From positions 1 to 64,000 of the forward strand of contig CAZVGO010000006.1 in the NCBI GenBank assembly GCA_964626755.1: a stretch of 64,000 bases of DNA, written 5' to 3'. A program made the position numbers and the translations under genes. The DNA is from JACDAV01 sp964626755 (GTDB lineage: Bacteria > Chloroflexota > Limnocylindria > Limnocylindrales > CSP1-4). Shown in pieces: positions 45,764 through 54,662 of this stretch. Under the pieces are notes generated by a model. The model saw nothing but the letters and a program-made list of their open reading frames with translations, did not search any database and was not told where the DNA came from. Numbering within the stretch: the stretch's first letter is position 1; each line of letters starts with the position of its first letter.

Positions 45764-46621
45764 GTGTCCGATCCACGGCCGATCGGCGTCTTCGACTCGG
45801 GTGTCGGCGGGCTGACGGTCCTCAGCGAGATCATGCGCCGCCTGCCGGGCGAGTCGACGATCTACCTCGGCGACAACGCCCGGGCACCGTACGGGACGCG
45901 AACGGACGAGGAGGTTGGGGCGTTCTCCGGCGAGTCCGTCGACGCGCTCGTGGAGCGGGACGTCAAAGCCGTCGTCATCGCCTGCAACACCTCGACCGCG
46001 GTGGCGCTGCCCGACCTCCGGCGGCGGCACGACCTGCCGATCCTCGGCGTGATCCGACCCGGCGCGTCGGCCGCCGTCCTGGCGAGCCGCAACCGGCGGG
46101 TCGGGGTCATCGCCACCCCCGCGACCGTCCGTTCACGGGCGTACTTCTGGGCGATCAAGGAGGAGAATCCAGGGATCGAGGTGTACGAGCACGCGACGCC
46201 GGCCCTGGTCCCGATGGTCGAGGCGGGTGAGCTGTCCGGTCCCGCGGTCGAGGCCACGGTAGCCAAGTCGCTCGCTCCGCTGTTCGGCCAGCGCGACGCC
46301 GACGGTGAGTTCATCTTCCCGCTCCCTCCGTCGGCCCGGATCGACACGCTCCTCCTCGGGTGCACCCACTACCCGCTCCTGCGACCGGTCATCGCCGCGG
46401 TCGCGGGGGAGCGGGTGGCGATCGTCGATTCCGCGACCGCGACCGCGTCCGCCCTCGCCGAGCTCCTCGGCGTCAACGGGCTCGAAGCCCCGCAGGCCGC
46501 GGCGACCCACGTCCAGCTCACGACGGGCGACGTCGACGTGTTCCGCGGGCTCGCCGGCCGCCTGTTCGGCTCGGCGTTCCCGGACGTGACCGGGATCGAG
46601 CTCGGGGCGGTGATCCGATGA
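45764..46621 (+). CDS. murI: Glutamate racemase
   Basis: Makes D-glutamate for peptidoglycan. IGVFDSGVGGLTVL, catalytic Cys74 in ACNTSTA and Cys200 in LGCTHYPLL, together with YLGDNARAPYG, identify it. 285 aa. GTG 45764 gives the standard N-terminus. Its stop overlaps the start of the zincin gene (ATGA), and the next three genes are overlapped in a chain, so murI heads a short operon with genes that have no obvious cell-wall role. Confidence 0.95.
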   Translation: MSDPRPIGVFDSGVGGLTVLSEIMRRLPGESTIYLGDNARAPYGTRTDEEVGAFSGESVDALVERDVKAVVIACNTSTAVALPDLRRRHDLPILGVIRPGASAAVLASRNRRVGVIATPATVRSRAYFWAIKEENPGIEVYEHATPALVPMVEAGELSGPAVEATVAKSLAPLFGQRDADGEFIFPLPPSARIDTLLLGCTHYPLLRPVIAAVAGERVAIVDSATATASALAELLGVNGLEAPQAAATHVQLTTGDVDVFRGLAGRLFGSAFPDVTGIELGAVIR

Positions 46622-47832
46622 CCGGCCGGGGCACACGGTCGGGCAGCCGGTTGCGTGACGACCGGGCCTGGCAGGCCGGCTTCCTCGTCGGCTCCGCGCT
46701 GGGAGCCGCCGCGACGCTCATCGGGCGACGGGCGGAACGGTCGGCGCGGCGCGGGCTCGTCGACTGGCCGGCCGCGGAACGATTCGCGATCGAGCGCATT
46801 CGCCGCGCACCGGGGACGCTGAGCGCCGAGGAGCTGCGGGCGGCCGAGCCGGCCTACGCGGAGGCGATGGCCCGGATCGTGCCCAGCCTGTCGGCCGCCC
46901 TCGGCACGGAGCTTCCTGGCGTCGTCGACCGGGCCGCCGTCGTCGACCGGGCCGGCTGGATCCGCGCCAACGTCCGGACGTTCGCCTCGCTCTTCAGTCA
47001 CATCGAGGGCGAGCTGCTCGACCAGGTCATGCCGCCCGGCGGCGGGCTCGGGAAGGCGGCGATGGCGATCGCCAACCGCTACGTGACGACCCGCCAGCTC
47101 GGGTTCCTCCTCGGCTTCATGGGCCAGAAGGTCCTCGGCCAGTACGACCTCGCGCTGCTGTCGGCCGAGGCGACCACCGGGCGCCTCCTGTTCGTCGAGG
47201 AAAACATCCGGGCGACGGCCGCGGCGCTGCAGGTGCCGCTGGGGCCGTTCCGGACGTGGATCGCCCTCCACGAGACGACCCATGCGTTCGAGTTCGAGGC
47301 TCACCCATGGCTCCGCCCCTACATCGCCGAGCGGCTCGAGCGCCAGCTCGCGCTGTTCAGCCGGGACGCGTCGTCGCTCGGGCGCGACGCGCTGCGCGCG
47401 ATCGGCCGGACGCTCCGCGGGGAGGCCGGCGGCGAGCACTGGATGGAGCGGCTCATGGGCGAAGAGCAGCGCCGCCTGTTCCGCGAGACACAGGCCGTGA
47501 TGAGCCTGCTCGAAGGGTTCTCCGAGTACGTCATGGACGAGGTCGGCCGCGACCTCGTGCCGGACGTCGAGACGATCAGCGCGCGGTTCCACGAGCGGCG
47601 CGAGCGCCGGACGCCGTTCGAGCGGGCGATCCTCCGCCTGACCGGGATGGACCTCAAGCTCGAGCAGTACAAGAAGGGCGAGCGATTCGTCCGCGCCGTA
47701 GCCGAGGCCGGGGGCCCGGCCGCCCTTCGCAAGCTGTGGGAGGGGCCCGAGACGCTGCCGCGCCACGGCGAGGTGGACGAGCCGGCGCTGTGGCTCGCGC
47801 GGGTCATGCCCGAGGCTCGCCGCCTCTCGTGA
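46618..47832 (+). CDS. DUF2342-family zincin metallopeptidase-like protein
   Basis: 404 aa. IALHETTHAFEFEAHPWLRPYI holds the zinc motif HETTH (His218, Glu219, His222). Together with FASLFSHIEGELLDQVMPPGGG and the C-terminal GMDLKLEQYKKGERFV, it matches the DUF2342 zincin group found mainly in actinobacteria and Chloroflexota, sometimes labelled as coenzyme F420-associated. True activity is not known. ATG 46618 overlaps the murI stop and the stop overlaps the following gene. Confidence 0.88.
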   Translation: MTGRGTRSGSRLRDDRAWQAGFLVGSALGAAATLIGRRAERSARRGLVDWPAAERFAIERIRRAPGTLSAEELRAAEPAYAEAMARIVPSLSAALGTELPGVVDRAAVVDRAGWIRANVRTFASLFSHIEGELLDQVMPPGGGLGKAAMAIANRYVTTRQLGFLLGFMGQKVLGQYDLALLSAEATTGRLLFVEENIRATAAALQVPLGPFRTWIALHETTHAFEFEAHPWLRPYIAERLERQLALFSRDASSLGRDALRAIGRTLRGEAGGEHWMERLMGEEQRRLFRETQAVMSLLEGFSEYVMDEVGRDLVPDVETISARFHERRERRTPFERAILRLTGMDLKLEQYKKGERFVRAVAEAGGPAALRKLWEGPETLPRHGEVDEPALWLARVMPEARRLS

Positions 47833-48896
47833 CCGGGAAGGGCGCCGCTCCGCGGCGGACGGCCGGTCCGGGTGGGGGCCCGGGCGGGGCACCGACAGCG
47901 ATCGCCCTGAGCCCGATCCTCGCCGCCCGATACCGTGCCCGCGACCTCGACCGGATCCGCGACGCCGCCCCGGGTGCGCGGCTCGTCACGCTGTCGGTGG
48001 AGGGCCTCGCGGACGGTCCTGTCGACCACGTCGAGGTGCTCCTCCGCGGCTGGCTCTCGGGCGATGCTTTCGACCGGCTGCTGGCCCGCGCGCCGAACCT
48101 GTCGTGGGTCCACAGCGCGACGACCGGCGTGGAGCGCGCGCTGACACCGGCGGCCCGTGAGCGCGGCATCCTCATCACGAACGCACGTGGCGTGTTCAGC
48201 CGTCCGATCGCCGAGTACGTGATGATGATGATCCTCGCGGTCAGCCGCCGCCTCCCGCAGCTCCTCGAGCTACAGCGCGAGCGGACATGGCAGCCGCTCG
48301 AGGGCGCGGAGCTGCGCGACGTGACCGTCGGGATCGTCGGGCTGGGGTCGATCGGCACCGCAGTGGGCGCGCTCGCGACGGCATTCGGCTGCCGGGTCAT
48401 CGCGACGCGGCGCCGGACGGACGCGGCTCCCGCGGCGCCGGCGGACCCGGACGACGTGGTGGGCCAGGTCAAGCTGGATCGCGTGCTCGGGCCGGAGGGC
48501 CTTCCGGTGCTCCTCGGCGAATCCGATTTCGTCGTGCTCGCGGCGCCGCTGACCCCCGAGACGGAAGGAATGATCGACGCCGACGCTCTCGCTGCAATGA
48601 AGCCCGGGTCGTGGTTGATCAATGTCGCGCGCGGCCGGCTCGTCGACGAGCGCGCGCTGCTTCGCGCACTCCACGATGGACCGCTCGGCGGCGCGGTCCT
48701 CGACACGTTCGCGGATGAGCCGCTCCCGCCGGCGTCGCCGTTCTACGACCTGCCGAACGTCATCGTCACGCCGCACACGTCGTGGTCGAGCGCCCGGGTG
48801 CTCGACCGAAGCGTCGAGCTGTTCTGCGACAACCTGCGGCGGTTCGCGCGAGGGGACGAGCTGCTCAACGTCGTCGATCCGGCCGCGGGGTATTGA
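47829..48896 (+). CDS. D-isomer-specific 2-hydroxyacid dehydrogenase
   Basis: 355 aa NAD(P)-dependent oxidoreductase. The Rossmann motif reads VGIVGLGSIGTAVGALA; catalytic segments are INVARGRLVDERAL and VTPHTSWSS (the His of the active site). It differs from SerA at 28981-30564 by lacking an ACT domain and by having a TTGVERALT start of the cofactor domain typical of glyoxylate/hydroxypyruvate-reductase-like members. Substrate unknown. GTG 47829 overlaps the previous stop (GTGA). The first 20 residues are low-complexity. Confidence 0.88.
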   Translation: MTGKGAAPRRTAGPGGGPGGAPTAIALSPILAARYRARDLDRIRDAAPGARLVTLSVEGLADGPVDHVEVLLRGWLSGDAFDRLLARAPNLSWVHSATTGVERALTPAARERGILITNARGVFSRPIAEYVMMMILAVSRRLPQLLELQRERTWQPLEGAELRDVTVGIVGLGSIGTAVGALATAFGCRVIATRRRTDAAPAAPADPDDVVGQVKLDRVLGPEGLPVLLGESDFVVLAAPLTPETEGMIDADALAAMKPGSWLINVARGRLVDERALLRALHDGPLGGAVLDTFADEPLPPASPFYDLPNVIVTPHTSWSSARVLDRSVELFCDNLRRFARGDELLNVVDPAAGY

Positions 48897-49004
48897 CGGC
48901 CGGAGGTCCTTGGCGACGTCGAGATGCTGCGAGATCGAACTACGGAATCGCACGACTTGTGGCTGCCGCGGGGACGCCGCCGGACTGACGCTTCGGTCGA
49001 CCGC

Positions 49005-49010
49005 TACGCT
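49005..49010 (+). promoter_or_regulatory. -10 box before ychF-like gene
   Basis: TACGCT six bases before ATG 49017; no SD is present, again suggesting a leaderless transcript. Confidence 0.45.
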
Positions 49011-49016
49011 TGACCG

Positions 49017-50120
49017 ATGCAGATCGCGATTGTCGGTCTTGCCGGCGCCGGCACGACGACCGTTTTCAACACGCTCACCCGCGGCCACGCCGAGACCGGC
49101 GGGTTCGGCGGCCTGGAGCTCCACGTCGGCGTCGTCAAAGTGCCCGACGACCGGCTCGACCGGCTCGCCGAGATCTTCAAGCCGAAGAAGGTCGTCCAGG
49201 CGGATGTCACGTACGTCGACCTGCCCGCGCCGCCCGCGTCGTCCGAGGGCCGAATCGGAACCGAGGAGCTGCCGGCCGAGCACCTTGCCCGGCTGCGCGA
49301 GGCGGACGCGCTCATCCATGTCGTGCGCGCGTTCGACGATCCGTCGTTGCCCCACCCCGCCGGCTCCGTCGACCCGCGCCGCGATCTCGACCAGCTCGAC
49401 CTCGAGTTCACCCTCGCCGACCTGGCCCTTGTCGACCGGCGTCTCGAGCGCCTCGGGTCGAGCGGGCGTCACGGGACCGCCGCCGAGCGCGAGGCGAATG
49501 AGCGCGAAGAGGTCGTCCTGCGCAAGCTCAAGGAGGCGCTCGAATCGGAGCGGCCGATTCGGGACCTCGACCTCGAGCCGGACGACGAGAAGGCGATCCG
49601 CGGCTTCCGGTTCCTCACCCAGAAGCCGGTTCTCGTGCTGCTCAACGTCGGCGAGACGGACCTGCCCCGGGTGGGCGAGCTGGTCGACCGGATCACGACG
49701 GACTACCCCCACCAGCGAGCCCTCGTCGACGCGCTCTCGGCGAAGATCGAGATGGAGCTCGGCGAGCTCGACGCGGAGATGGCGGGCGTGTTCATGGCGG
49801 AGCTCGGGATCCGTGAATCGAGCCTCGCCCGGGTCATCGGCCTGAGCTACCGCCTGCTGGGCCTCATCTCGTTCCTCACGGCCGGGCCGGACGAGGTGAG
49901 GGCGTGGCCGGTCCGCGACGGATCGACCGCGGTCGACGCCGCGGGCACGATCCACACGGACCTCGCCCGGGGCTTCATCAGGGCCGAGACGGTTGCCTAC
50001 GACGACCTGCTGACGCTCGGCTCGATGGCCGAGGCGCGCAAGGCGGGCCGGCTCCGGTCCGAGGGCAAGACCTACCGGGTGCGCGACGGAGACGTGATCG
50101 AGATCCTCTTCAGCCGCTGA
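49017..50120 (+). CDS. ychF: YchF/Obg-like translation-factor NTPase with altered P-loop
   Basis: 367 aa. The family is a ribosome-associated ATPase. Visible: MQIAIVGLAGAGTTTVFNTLTRG at the P-loop, VTYVDLPAPP (G3 region), VLLNVGETDL in place of the usual G4, a coiled-coil insert (180-215), and the C-terminal TGS-like domain with LLGLISFLTAGPDEVRAWPVRDGSTAVDAAGTIHTDLARGFIRAE, which is diagnostic. The Walker A lysine is absent: position 13 is Thr (GAGTTT), where GxGKTT or NVGKST is expected. Otherwise the protein looks intact, so it may bind nucleotide weakly or not at all. Confidence 0.88.
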   Translation: MQIAIVGLAGAGTTTVFNTLTRGHAETGGFGGLELHVGVVKVPDDRLDRLAEIFKPKKVVQADVTYVDLPAPPASSEGRIGTEELPAEHLARLREADALIHVVRAFDDPSLPHPAGSVDPRRDLDQLDLEFTLADLALVDRRLERLGSSGRHGTAAEREANEREEVVLRKLKEALESERPIRDLDLEPDDEKAIRGFRFLTQKPVLVLLNVGETDLPRVGELVDRITTDYPHQRALVDALSAKIEMELGELDAEMAGVFMAELGIRESSLARVIGLSYRLLGLISFLTAGPDEVRAWPVRDGSTAVDAAGTIHTDLARGFIRAETVAYDDLLTLGSMAEARKAGRLRSEGKTYRVRDGDVIEILFSR

Positions 50121-50147
50121 CGCCGCGCGGGGCGTGCGGCCGCCGGG

Positions 50148-50525
50148 TCAGTGCGGCCGGCCCGTTGCGTCCGGATCGAGCTCCGCGGTGATCGTGACGT
50201 AGTCCACGTCGGGCTCGATCTCGTAGGCGTCCTCGTCGTCCGGGTCCTGGCTCTCGACCTTGATGAGGAAGTTCTCGTCCTCGACCGTCGACACGTTGAC
50301 CGCGGTGGCCAGCTTGTCGTCCGTGATCGCGGTGAACTCGTGCTCCCGCTCGAGCTCCGCGGCAATCGCCTCGATGAGCGTATCTTGCTCGAAGCTGTCC
50401 TTGATCCGGCGGCGGATCGACTGGACGAGCTCGAAGAATTCCTCGGGCTCGTACTCGGCTTCGTGGACGAGGACGAGATCCGCGTAGACCTCGGCATCGC
50501 CCTCGTGGAGTTCGTAGAAGTACAC
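50148..50525 (-). CDS. Acidic protein of unknown function
   Basis: 125 aa, strongly acidic. The N-terminus YFYELHEGDAEVYADLVLVHEAEYEPEEFFELVQSIRRRI looks conserved in style; the C-terminus is Asp/Glu-rich (DPDDEDAYEIEPDVDYVTITAELDPDA). No signal peptide, no membrane helix, no known family seen. GTG 50525 was chosen because a -10 (TATACT) lies about 37 bases upstream and GGAG just before it; longer frames start inside the divergent kinase gene. Confidence 0.7.
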   Translation of the reverse strand: MYFYELHEGDAEVYADLVLVHEAEYEPEEFFELVQSIRRRIKDSFEQDTLIEAIAAELEREHEFTAITDDKLATAVNVSTVEDENFLIKVESQDPDDEDAYEIEPDVDYVTITAELDPDATGRPH

Positions 50526-50561
50526 GGGACTCCGGTCAGGGGAGGGATTGGATGGATCGCC

Positions 50562-50567
50562 AGTATA
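50562..50567 (-). promoter_or_regulatory. -10 element for the acidic protein gene
   Basis: TATACT on the minus strand, between the divergent acidic-protein and kinase genes; AGTATACC reads as a near-palindrome and could serve both directions. Confidence 0.4.
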
Positions 50568-50595
50568 CCCGCGGCCCCCTTCGAGCCACCCTCGG

Positions 50596-51537
50596 GTGAT
50601 CTCTCCCGAGGGCTCAGTCCCGGACGTCGTCATCGTCGGCGCCGCCTGCCGCGACATCGCCGCGGACGACCCTCGCGGCTGGCGTCTCGGCGGTGGCGTG
50701 TCCTACAGCGCGCTGACGACCGCGCGCCTCGGGCTCCGAACGGTGGCGCTCGTGGGTGCGGACGCGCTCGCCTCGACAGCAGAGGAGCTCGACCTCCTCC
50801 GCGAGGCCGGCGTCGAGATCCGGATCGTGCCACTCGCGCGCGGCCCGATCTTCGTGAACATCGAGCGGCCGGAGGGACGCCTCCAGCTCTCCCGCGAGCG
50901 CTCCGACCCGATCCCGGTGCTCGCCGTTCCAGAGCCCTGGCTCAACGCTCCCGGCTGGATGCTCGCGCCCGTTGCCGCGGAGCTCCCGCCGGCGTGGGCG
51001 GAGGTGCCATCCCGCGAGGCGACCGTCGCCGTCGGCTGGCAGGGCCTCATCCGGGAGCTCGTGCCCGGCGAGCCGGTCCGCCACGTTCGACCCGCGCCGA
51101 CCGATATCCTCGGCCGGGCCGACATCGTCGGGATCAGCCGCGACGACGTCGACCGGGCGGTCCCGCTCGCCGACCTGTACGCCTGCGTCAGGCGTGGCGC
51201 GACCCTCGTCCTCACCCAGGGCGATCAGGGCGGCATCGTCGCCGACGGCCTGAACGTGGACGGCTCACTCCATCTCCGTCACTACCCGGCGGTGCGGAGC
51301 CAGAAGATCGTCGACCCGACCGGCGCCGGCGACGTCTTCCTCGCTGCGCTCGCGGCCGCGCGGATCCAGCCCCGGCTCGTCGGCGGGCGGATCGGCCAGG
51401 GCTTCGACCTGCTCCTCGCGGCGGCGGCCGCGTCGCTCGTCCTCGAGGGCCCGGGCCTGCACGGTGTTCCGTCGCGCGACGCCGTGCGCCGGCGGATGGC
51501 CGAGGGACTCGCGGCGGTCGGCGCGACCGGCGAGTAG
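50596..51537 (+). CDS. PfkB-family sugar kinase-like protein
   Basis: 313 aa ribokinase-fold protein. Start VVIVGAACRDIA with the Gly-rich GGGVSYSALTTARLG and the C-terminal signature IVDPTGAGDVFLAALAAARI, including the catalytic Asp of GAGD. The central lid region is short and sugar-binding residues are not clear, so it could be a divergent nucleoside or sugar kinase. It is convergent with the inositol-locus LacI gene (10 bases apart), which makes an IolC-like role conceivable, but the sequence does not look like IolC. GTG 50596 chosen by its fit with the family start. Confidence 0.75.
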   Translation: MISPEGSVPDVVIVGAACRDIAADDPRGWRLGGGVSYSALTTARLGLRTVALVGADALASTAEELDLLREAGVEIRIVPLARGPIFVNIERPEGRLQLSRERSDPIPVLAVPEPWLNAPGWMLAPVAAELPPAWAEVPSREATVAVGWQGLIRELVPGEPVRHVRPAPTDILGRADIVGISRDDVDRAVPLADLYACVRRGATLVLTQGDQGGIVADGLNVDGSLHLRHYPAVRSQKIVDPTGAGDVFLAALAAARIQPRLVGGRIGQGFDLLLAAAAASLVLEGPGLHGVPSRDAVRRRMAEGLAAVGATGE

Positions 51538-51546
51538 GCAGAGCGG

Positions 51547-52578
51547 TCAGGCGGCGCCGGGAGGCGGACCGGTCGAGGCGCGGACGACGAGGCGAACGGG
51601 AAGGATGACCTCCGCGGTGGGACCCGCGTCCGCCGGACCGGCGCCGTTCCGCGCGACGGCCTCGGCGAGGCGCGCGACGGCCCAGCGGCCCATGTCCGCG
51701 GTGGACTGGGCGACCGTCGTGAGCGGCGGGTCGACAAACGCAGCGAGATCGACGTCGTCGAACCCGACGACGCTGACGTTGTCCGGGACGATCCGGCCTG
51801 ACGCGCGCACCGCCCGGATGGCGCCGATCGCCGTGAGATCGTTGTAGGCGACGACGCCGGTCGTGTCGGGCGCTGCGCCGAGGAGCTCGCGCATCGCGCG
51901 TTCGCCGCCCGCCACGCCGGCGTCGCCCGTGGCGACAGGGATCGCACCCGCGTCGAGGCCCGCGGCTTCCAGCGCCGAGCGGACACCCTCGAGCCGGTCC
52001 GGCGCGTCGACGTTCCGGGCGGGCGCCGTGAGCGCCCCGATCCGCCGGTGACCAAGATTCACGAGATGCTGGGCGGCCAGCTTTCCGCCGGCGACGTTGT
52101 CCGAGGCGATGGACGGCAGACGGATCCCGGGCGCCGAGCAATTGACCAGCACGACCGGGAGAGGTGCGTCGTCGAGCCATTCGCGATGACGTCCACCGAG
52201 GCTGCTCGCGGCGATGATCACGCCGTCGACCCGACGGTCGACGAGGAGGTCGAGGTACGCGCCCTCACGATCGGGATCGTCGGCGGCGTTGCAGAGGAGG
52301 ATCGCGTACCCGTCGGCCCGGGCCGCGTCTTCGACCGCCCGGACGAGTTGCGGGAAGAACGGGTTCTCGATGTCCGTGATGATGAGGCCGTAGGTCCGGG
52401 TCGTTCGCAGCTTGAGCGATCGGGCAATGCCGGAGGGCCGATAGCCGAGCACCCGGGCCGCTTCGACGACGCGCTCGCGCGTCGCCGGCCGAGCGCCGCC
52501 GATACCCGAGAGCACGCGGCTCACCGTCGCCGTCGAGACGCCTGCGCGGGCCGCAACGTCGGCGATCGTCGACGTCAT
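51547..52578 (-). CDS. LacI-family regulator of the inositol locus
   Basis: 343 aa repressor. HTH IADVAARAGVSTATVSRVLSG, hinge with GYRPSGIARSLKLR, then an effector domain ending VVGFDDVDLAAFVDPPLTTV. It is the last gene of the minus-strand inositol run, 11 bases after the ABC ATPase stop, whose TAG lies within the SD TAGGAGAAG. The likely target is the perfect palindrome GTAATCGATTAC at 60694-60705, 8 kb away at the head of the same run; effector probably inositol or an early product. Confidence 0.93.
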   Translation of the reverse strand: MTSTIADVAARAGVSTATVSRVLSGIGGARPATRERVVEAARVLGYRPSGIARSLKLRTTRTYGLIITDIENPFFPQLVRAVEDAARADGYAILLCNAADDPDREGAYLDLLVDRRVDGVIIAASSLGGRHREWLDDAPLPVVLVNCSAPGIRLPSIASDNVAGGKLAAQHLVNLGHRRIGALTAPARNVDAPDRLEGVRSALEAAGLDAGAIPVATGDAGVAGGERAMRELLGAAPDTTGVVAYNDLTAIGAIRAVRASGRIVPDNVSVVGFDDVDLAAFVDPPLTTVAQSTADMGRWAVARLAEAVARNGAGPADAGPTAEVILPVRLVVRASTGPPPGAA

Positions 52579-52589
52579 CGCCGCTTCTC

Positions 52590-53489
52590 CTAGAAGTGCC
52601 TGTCCTCGCCCAGGGGCGGGGAGGTCTCCCCGACCTCGGTTGCGAGCGGGACGGTCGGGACCTCCTCGCCGCTCGCCTCGCGCCGGGCGAGCGCCTCGAG
52701 GTCGGTCTGGAGCTCCTCGAGCTCCGCTCCGCCGCCCATCAGGCGATGGAGCTCGGACGCGTTGAGCTCACCGCGCCGGTACGTTCCACCGGACCGGCCA
52801 CGGGTGAGGATCGTGAACGAGTCGCCGATCGGCAGCGCGTGCTGGACGTTGTGGGTGATGAAGATCACGCCGAGCCCGCGGTTGCGAGCCGAGATCGCAT
52901 GGCGCAGGACGATCGCCGATTCCTTCACCCCGAGCGCCGAGGTCGGCTCGTCGAGAATCAGCACCCGCGCCCCGAAGTACTCGGCCCGGGCGATTGCGAG
53001 CGTCTGGCGCTCGCCGCCCGACAGCGTGCCGACGAGCTGGTCCGTATCGCGCACTTCGATGCCGATGTTCTTCATCTCCTCGCGCGCGACACGCGACGCC
53101 GTCTCGCTGTCGAACCAGCGGAACGGACCGAATCCCTTCGTCGGCTCGTTGCCGAGGAAGAAGTTCCGGCTGATGCTCATCAGCGGCATGACCGACAGGT
53201 CCTGGTAGACCGTCGCGATCCCCGCGTCGAGCGCATCGCGTGGCGCCGTGAAGCGGACTGGCTGGCCGTCGACCGCGAGGGTGCCCGAATCCGGCTCGTG
53301 GACCCCGGACAGCATCTTGATGAGGGTCGACTTGCCGGCGCCGTTGTCGCCGAGGAGGCAGTTGACCTCGCCGGCGCGCACGGTGAGCGAGACCTCCTCG
53401 ATTGCGACGACGGCGCCGAAGTACTTCGACACGTTGCGGGCCTCGAGAAGGGGAGTGGCACTCACCGGTGCCGGGCTCGTGGCTGTCAT
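52590..53489 (-). CDS. Sugar ABC transporter ATP-binding protein (single domain)
   Basis: 299 aa. Walker A GDNGAGKST, signature LSGGERQTLAIARAEY, Walker B VLILDEPTSALG and switch His in IFITHNVQHA. It has one ATPase domain, like FrcA, unlike the duplicated RbsA/XylG type, so it should work as a homodimer. Its partners are the permease (14 bases upstream) and binding protein before it. Context suggests inositol import. A Glu-rich C-terminal tail of about 45 residues is extra. Confidence 0.93.
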   Translation of the reverse strand: MTATSPAPVSATPLLEARNVSKYFGAVVAIEEVSLTVRAGEVNCLLGDNGAGKSTLIKMLSGVHEPDSGTLAVDGQPVRFTAPRDALDAGIATVYQDLSVMPLMSISRNFFLGNEPTKGFGPFRWFDSETASRVAREEMKNIGIEVRDTDQLVGTLSGGERQTLAIARAEYFGARVLILDEPTSALGVKESAIVLRHAISARNRGLGVIFITHNVQHALPIGDSFTILTRGRSGGTYRRGELNASELHRLMGGGAELEELQTDLEALARREASGEEVPTVPLATEVGETSPPLGEDRHF

Positions 53490-53503
53490 CGCGCCCTCCT
53501 CCC

Positions 53504-54574
53504 TCAGCGAAGCCCGGCGAAGCGCCGCCGGATCCAGTTGTTCAGGACGACCGCGGCCAGCAGCAAACCGCCGATCGCGATCTTGTACCAGTCGGCATTG
53601 ATCGAGGCATACACGATGCCGATGTTGGCCATGCCGAGGGCAAGGGCGCCCAGGGCGGTCCCGGTGACCGAACCGTAGCCGCCCATCAGGAGGCAGCCGC
53701 CGATGACGGCCATCGTGATCGCGGTCAGCTCGTAGCCGCCGCCGCGCTGGATGTCAGCCGACGCGAACCGCATGCTCTGACAGGCGGCCAGGATCGACGC
53801 GGAGAACGCGGTCGAGGCGAACAGCGCGACCTTCACGCGCGCTACGGGGACTCCCAGGTTGCGGGCGGCAGTCGGAGAACCGCCGACGCCGGCGATCCAG
53901 TTGCCGAATCGGCGCCGGCCGAGGACATACGCCCCGATCGCCGCAATGACGATCCACCAGATCACGGATGCGTTGAGGTCGGACGTTGCCTGCCCGAACT
54001 TGAGTGACAGCTTCCAATTGAAGAGCGTCGCGAAGGGGTCCGCGGCGATCACGGCAGGATCGATCCGGATGAACGTGATGTTCGTGAGCCCGAGGACCAG
54101 GACCGACGAGAGTCCGGCGACGATGAACATCGTCGCGAGTGTGACGATGAACGACGGCAGGCCGGTCCGGACGACGATGAGGCCGTTGAGCACGCCGAGG
54201 GCGGTCGTGAGTGCCATGGCCAGGAGAATCGACACCCAGATCGGCAGGCCCCAGATCGTCGAGCCGATCCCGATCATGATTCCGGCGAACCCGACGAGCG
54301 ATCCGACCGAGAGGTCGAACTCGCCGGCGATCATGAGAAGCGCCACGGCGGTCGCGACGATCCCGACCTGGGAGGCGACGTCGACATAGTTCAGCACGCC
54401 AGGAATCGAGAGAAACGCCGAGCTCCCGCGGAGCGTCGAGAGCAAGCTGAAGACGAGGAAAACGAAGAAGACGATCACGAGGGCGCCCGCGTCCGGCCTG
54501 CCCAGCAGGCGCTGGGCTCGCGAGGTCTTGCGCAAACGCTCGGACGCGGGGCTGGCGCCGGACGTCGCCGCCAT
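53504..54574 (-). CDS. Sugar ABC transporter permease (RbsC/FrcC family)
   Basis: 356 aa with about ten transmembrane helices of the CUT2 type. Typical segments are LLMIAGEFDLSVGSLVGFAG, PSFIVTLATMFIVAGLS, ARNLGVPVARVKVALF (cytoplasmic loop contacting the ATPase) and GGGYELTAITMAVIGGCLLMGGYGSVTGT. It lies between the binding-protein gene (88 bases away, with hairpins in between) and the ATPase gene. Start ATG 54574 with GAGGAT upstream. Confidence 0.93.
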   Translation of the reverse strand: MAATSGASPASERLRKTSRAQRLLGRPDAGALVIVFFVFLVFSLLSTLRGSSAFLSIPGVLNYVDVASQVGIVATAVALLMIAGEFDLSVGSLVGFAGIMIGIGSTIWGLPIWVSILLAMALTTALGVLNGLIVVRTGLPSFIVTLATMFIVAGLSSVLVLGLTNITFIRIDPAVIAADPFATLFNWKLSLKFGQATSDLNASVIWWIVIAAIGAYVLGRRRFGNWIAGVGGSPTAARNLGVPVARVKVALFASTAFSASILAACQSMRFASADIQRGGGYELTAITMAVIGGCLLMGGYGSVTGTALGALALGMANIGIVYASINADWYKIAIGGLLLAAVVLNNWIRRRFAGLR

Positions 54575-54595
54575 CGAATCCTCCGTGAGGTCGGT

Positions 54596-54651
54596 GGAGG
54601 GGGTCGGACCGGAGTCCGACCCCCTCCCGATCGCGCCGGCAGGCCGGCGCG
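54596..54651 (-). promoter_or_regulatory. Two strong hairpins between binding-protein and permease genes
   Basis: A perfect 14-bp stem (54596-54609 with 54614-54627, loop of four) and a perfect 9-bp stem (54632-54640 with 54643-54651). No T-tract. Same position as the palindrome at 10552-10583 in the other sugar operon, so probably mRNA stabilisers or partial attenuators. Confidence 0.7.
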
Positions 54652-54662
54652 TGATGCTCAGG

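Noticed and set aside
50596..51537. IolC (5-dehydro-2-deoxygluconokinase) for the PfkB-like gene
   Set aside because: It lies at the edge of the inositol locus, but on the other strand beyond the regulator, and its central region does not resemble IolC. Only a general PfkB-type assignment is supported.
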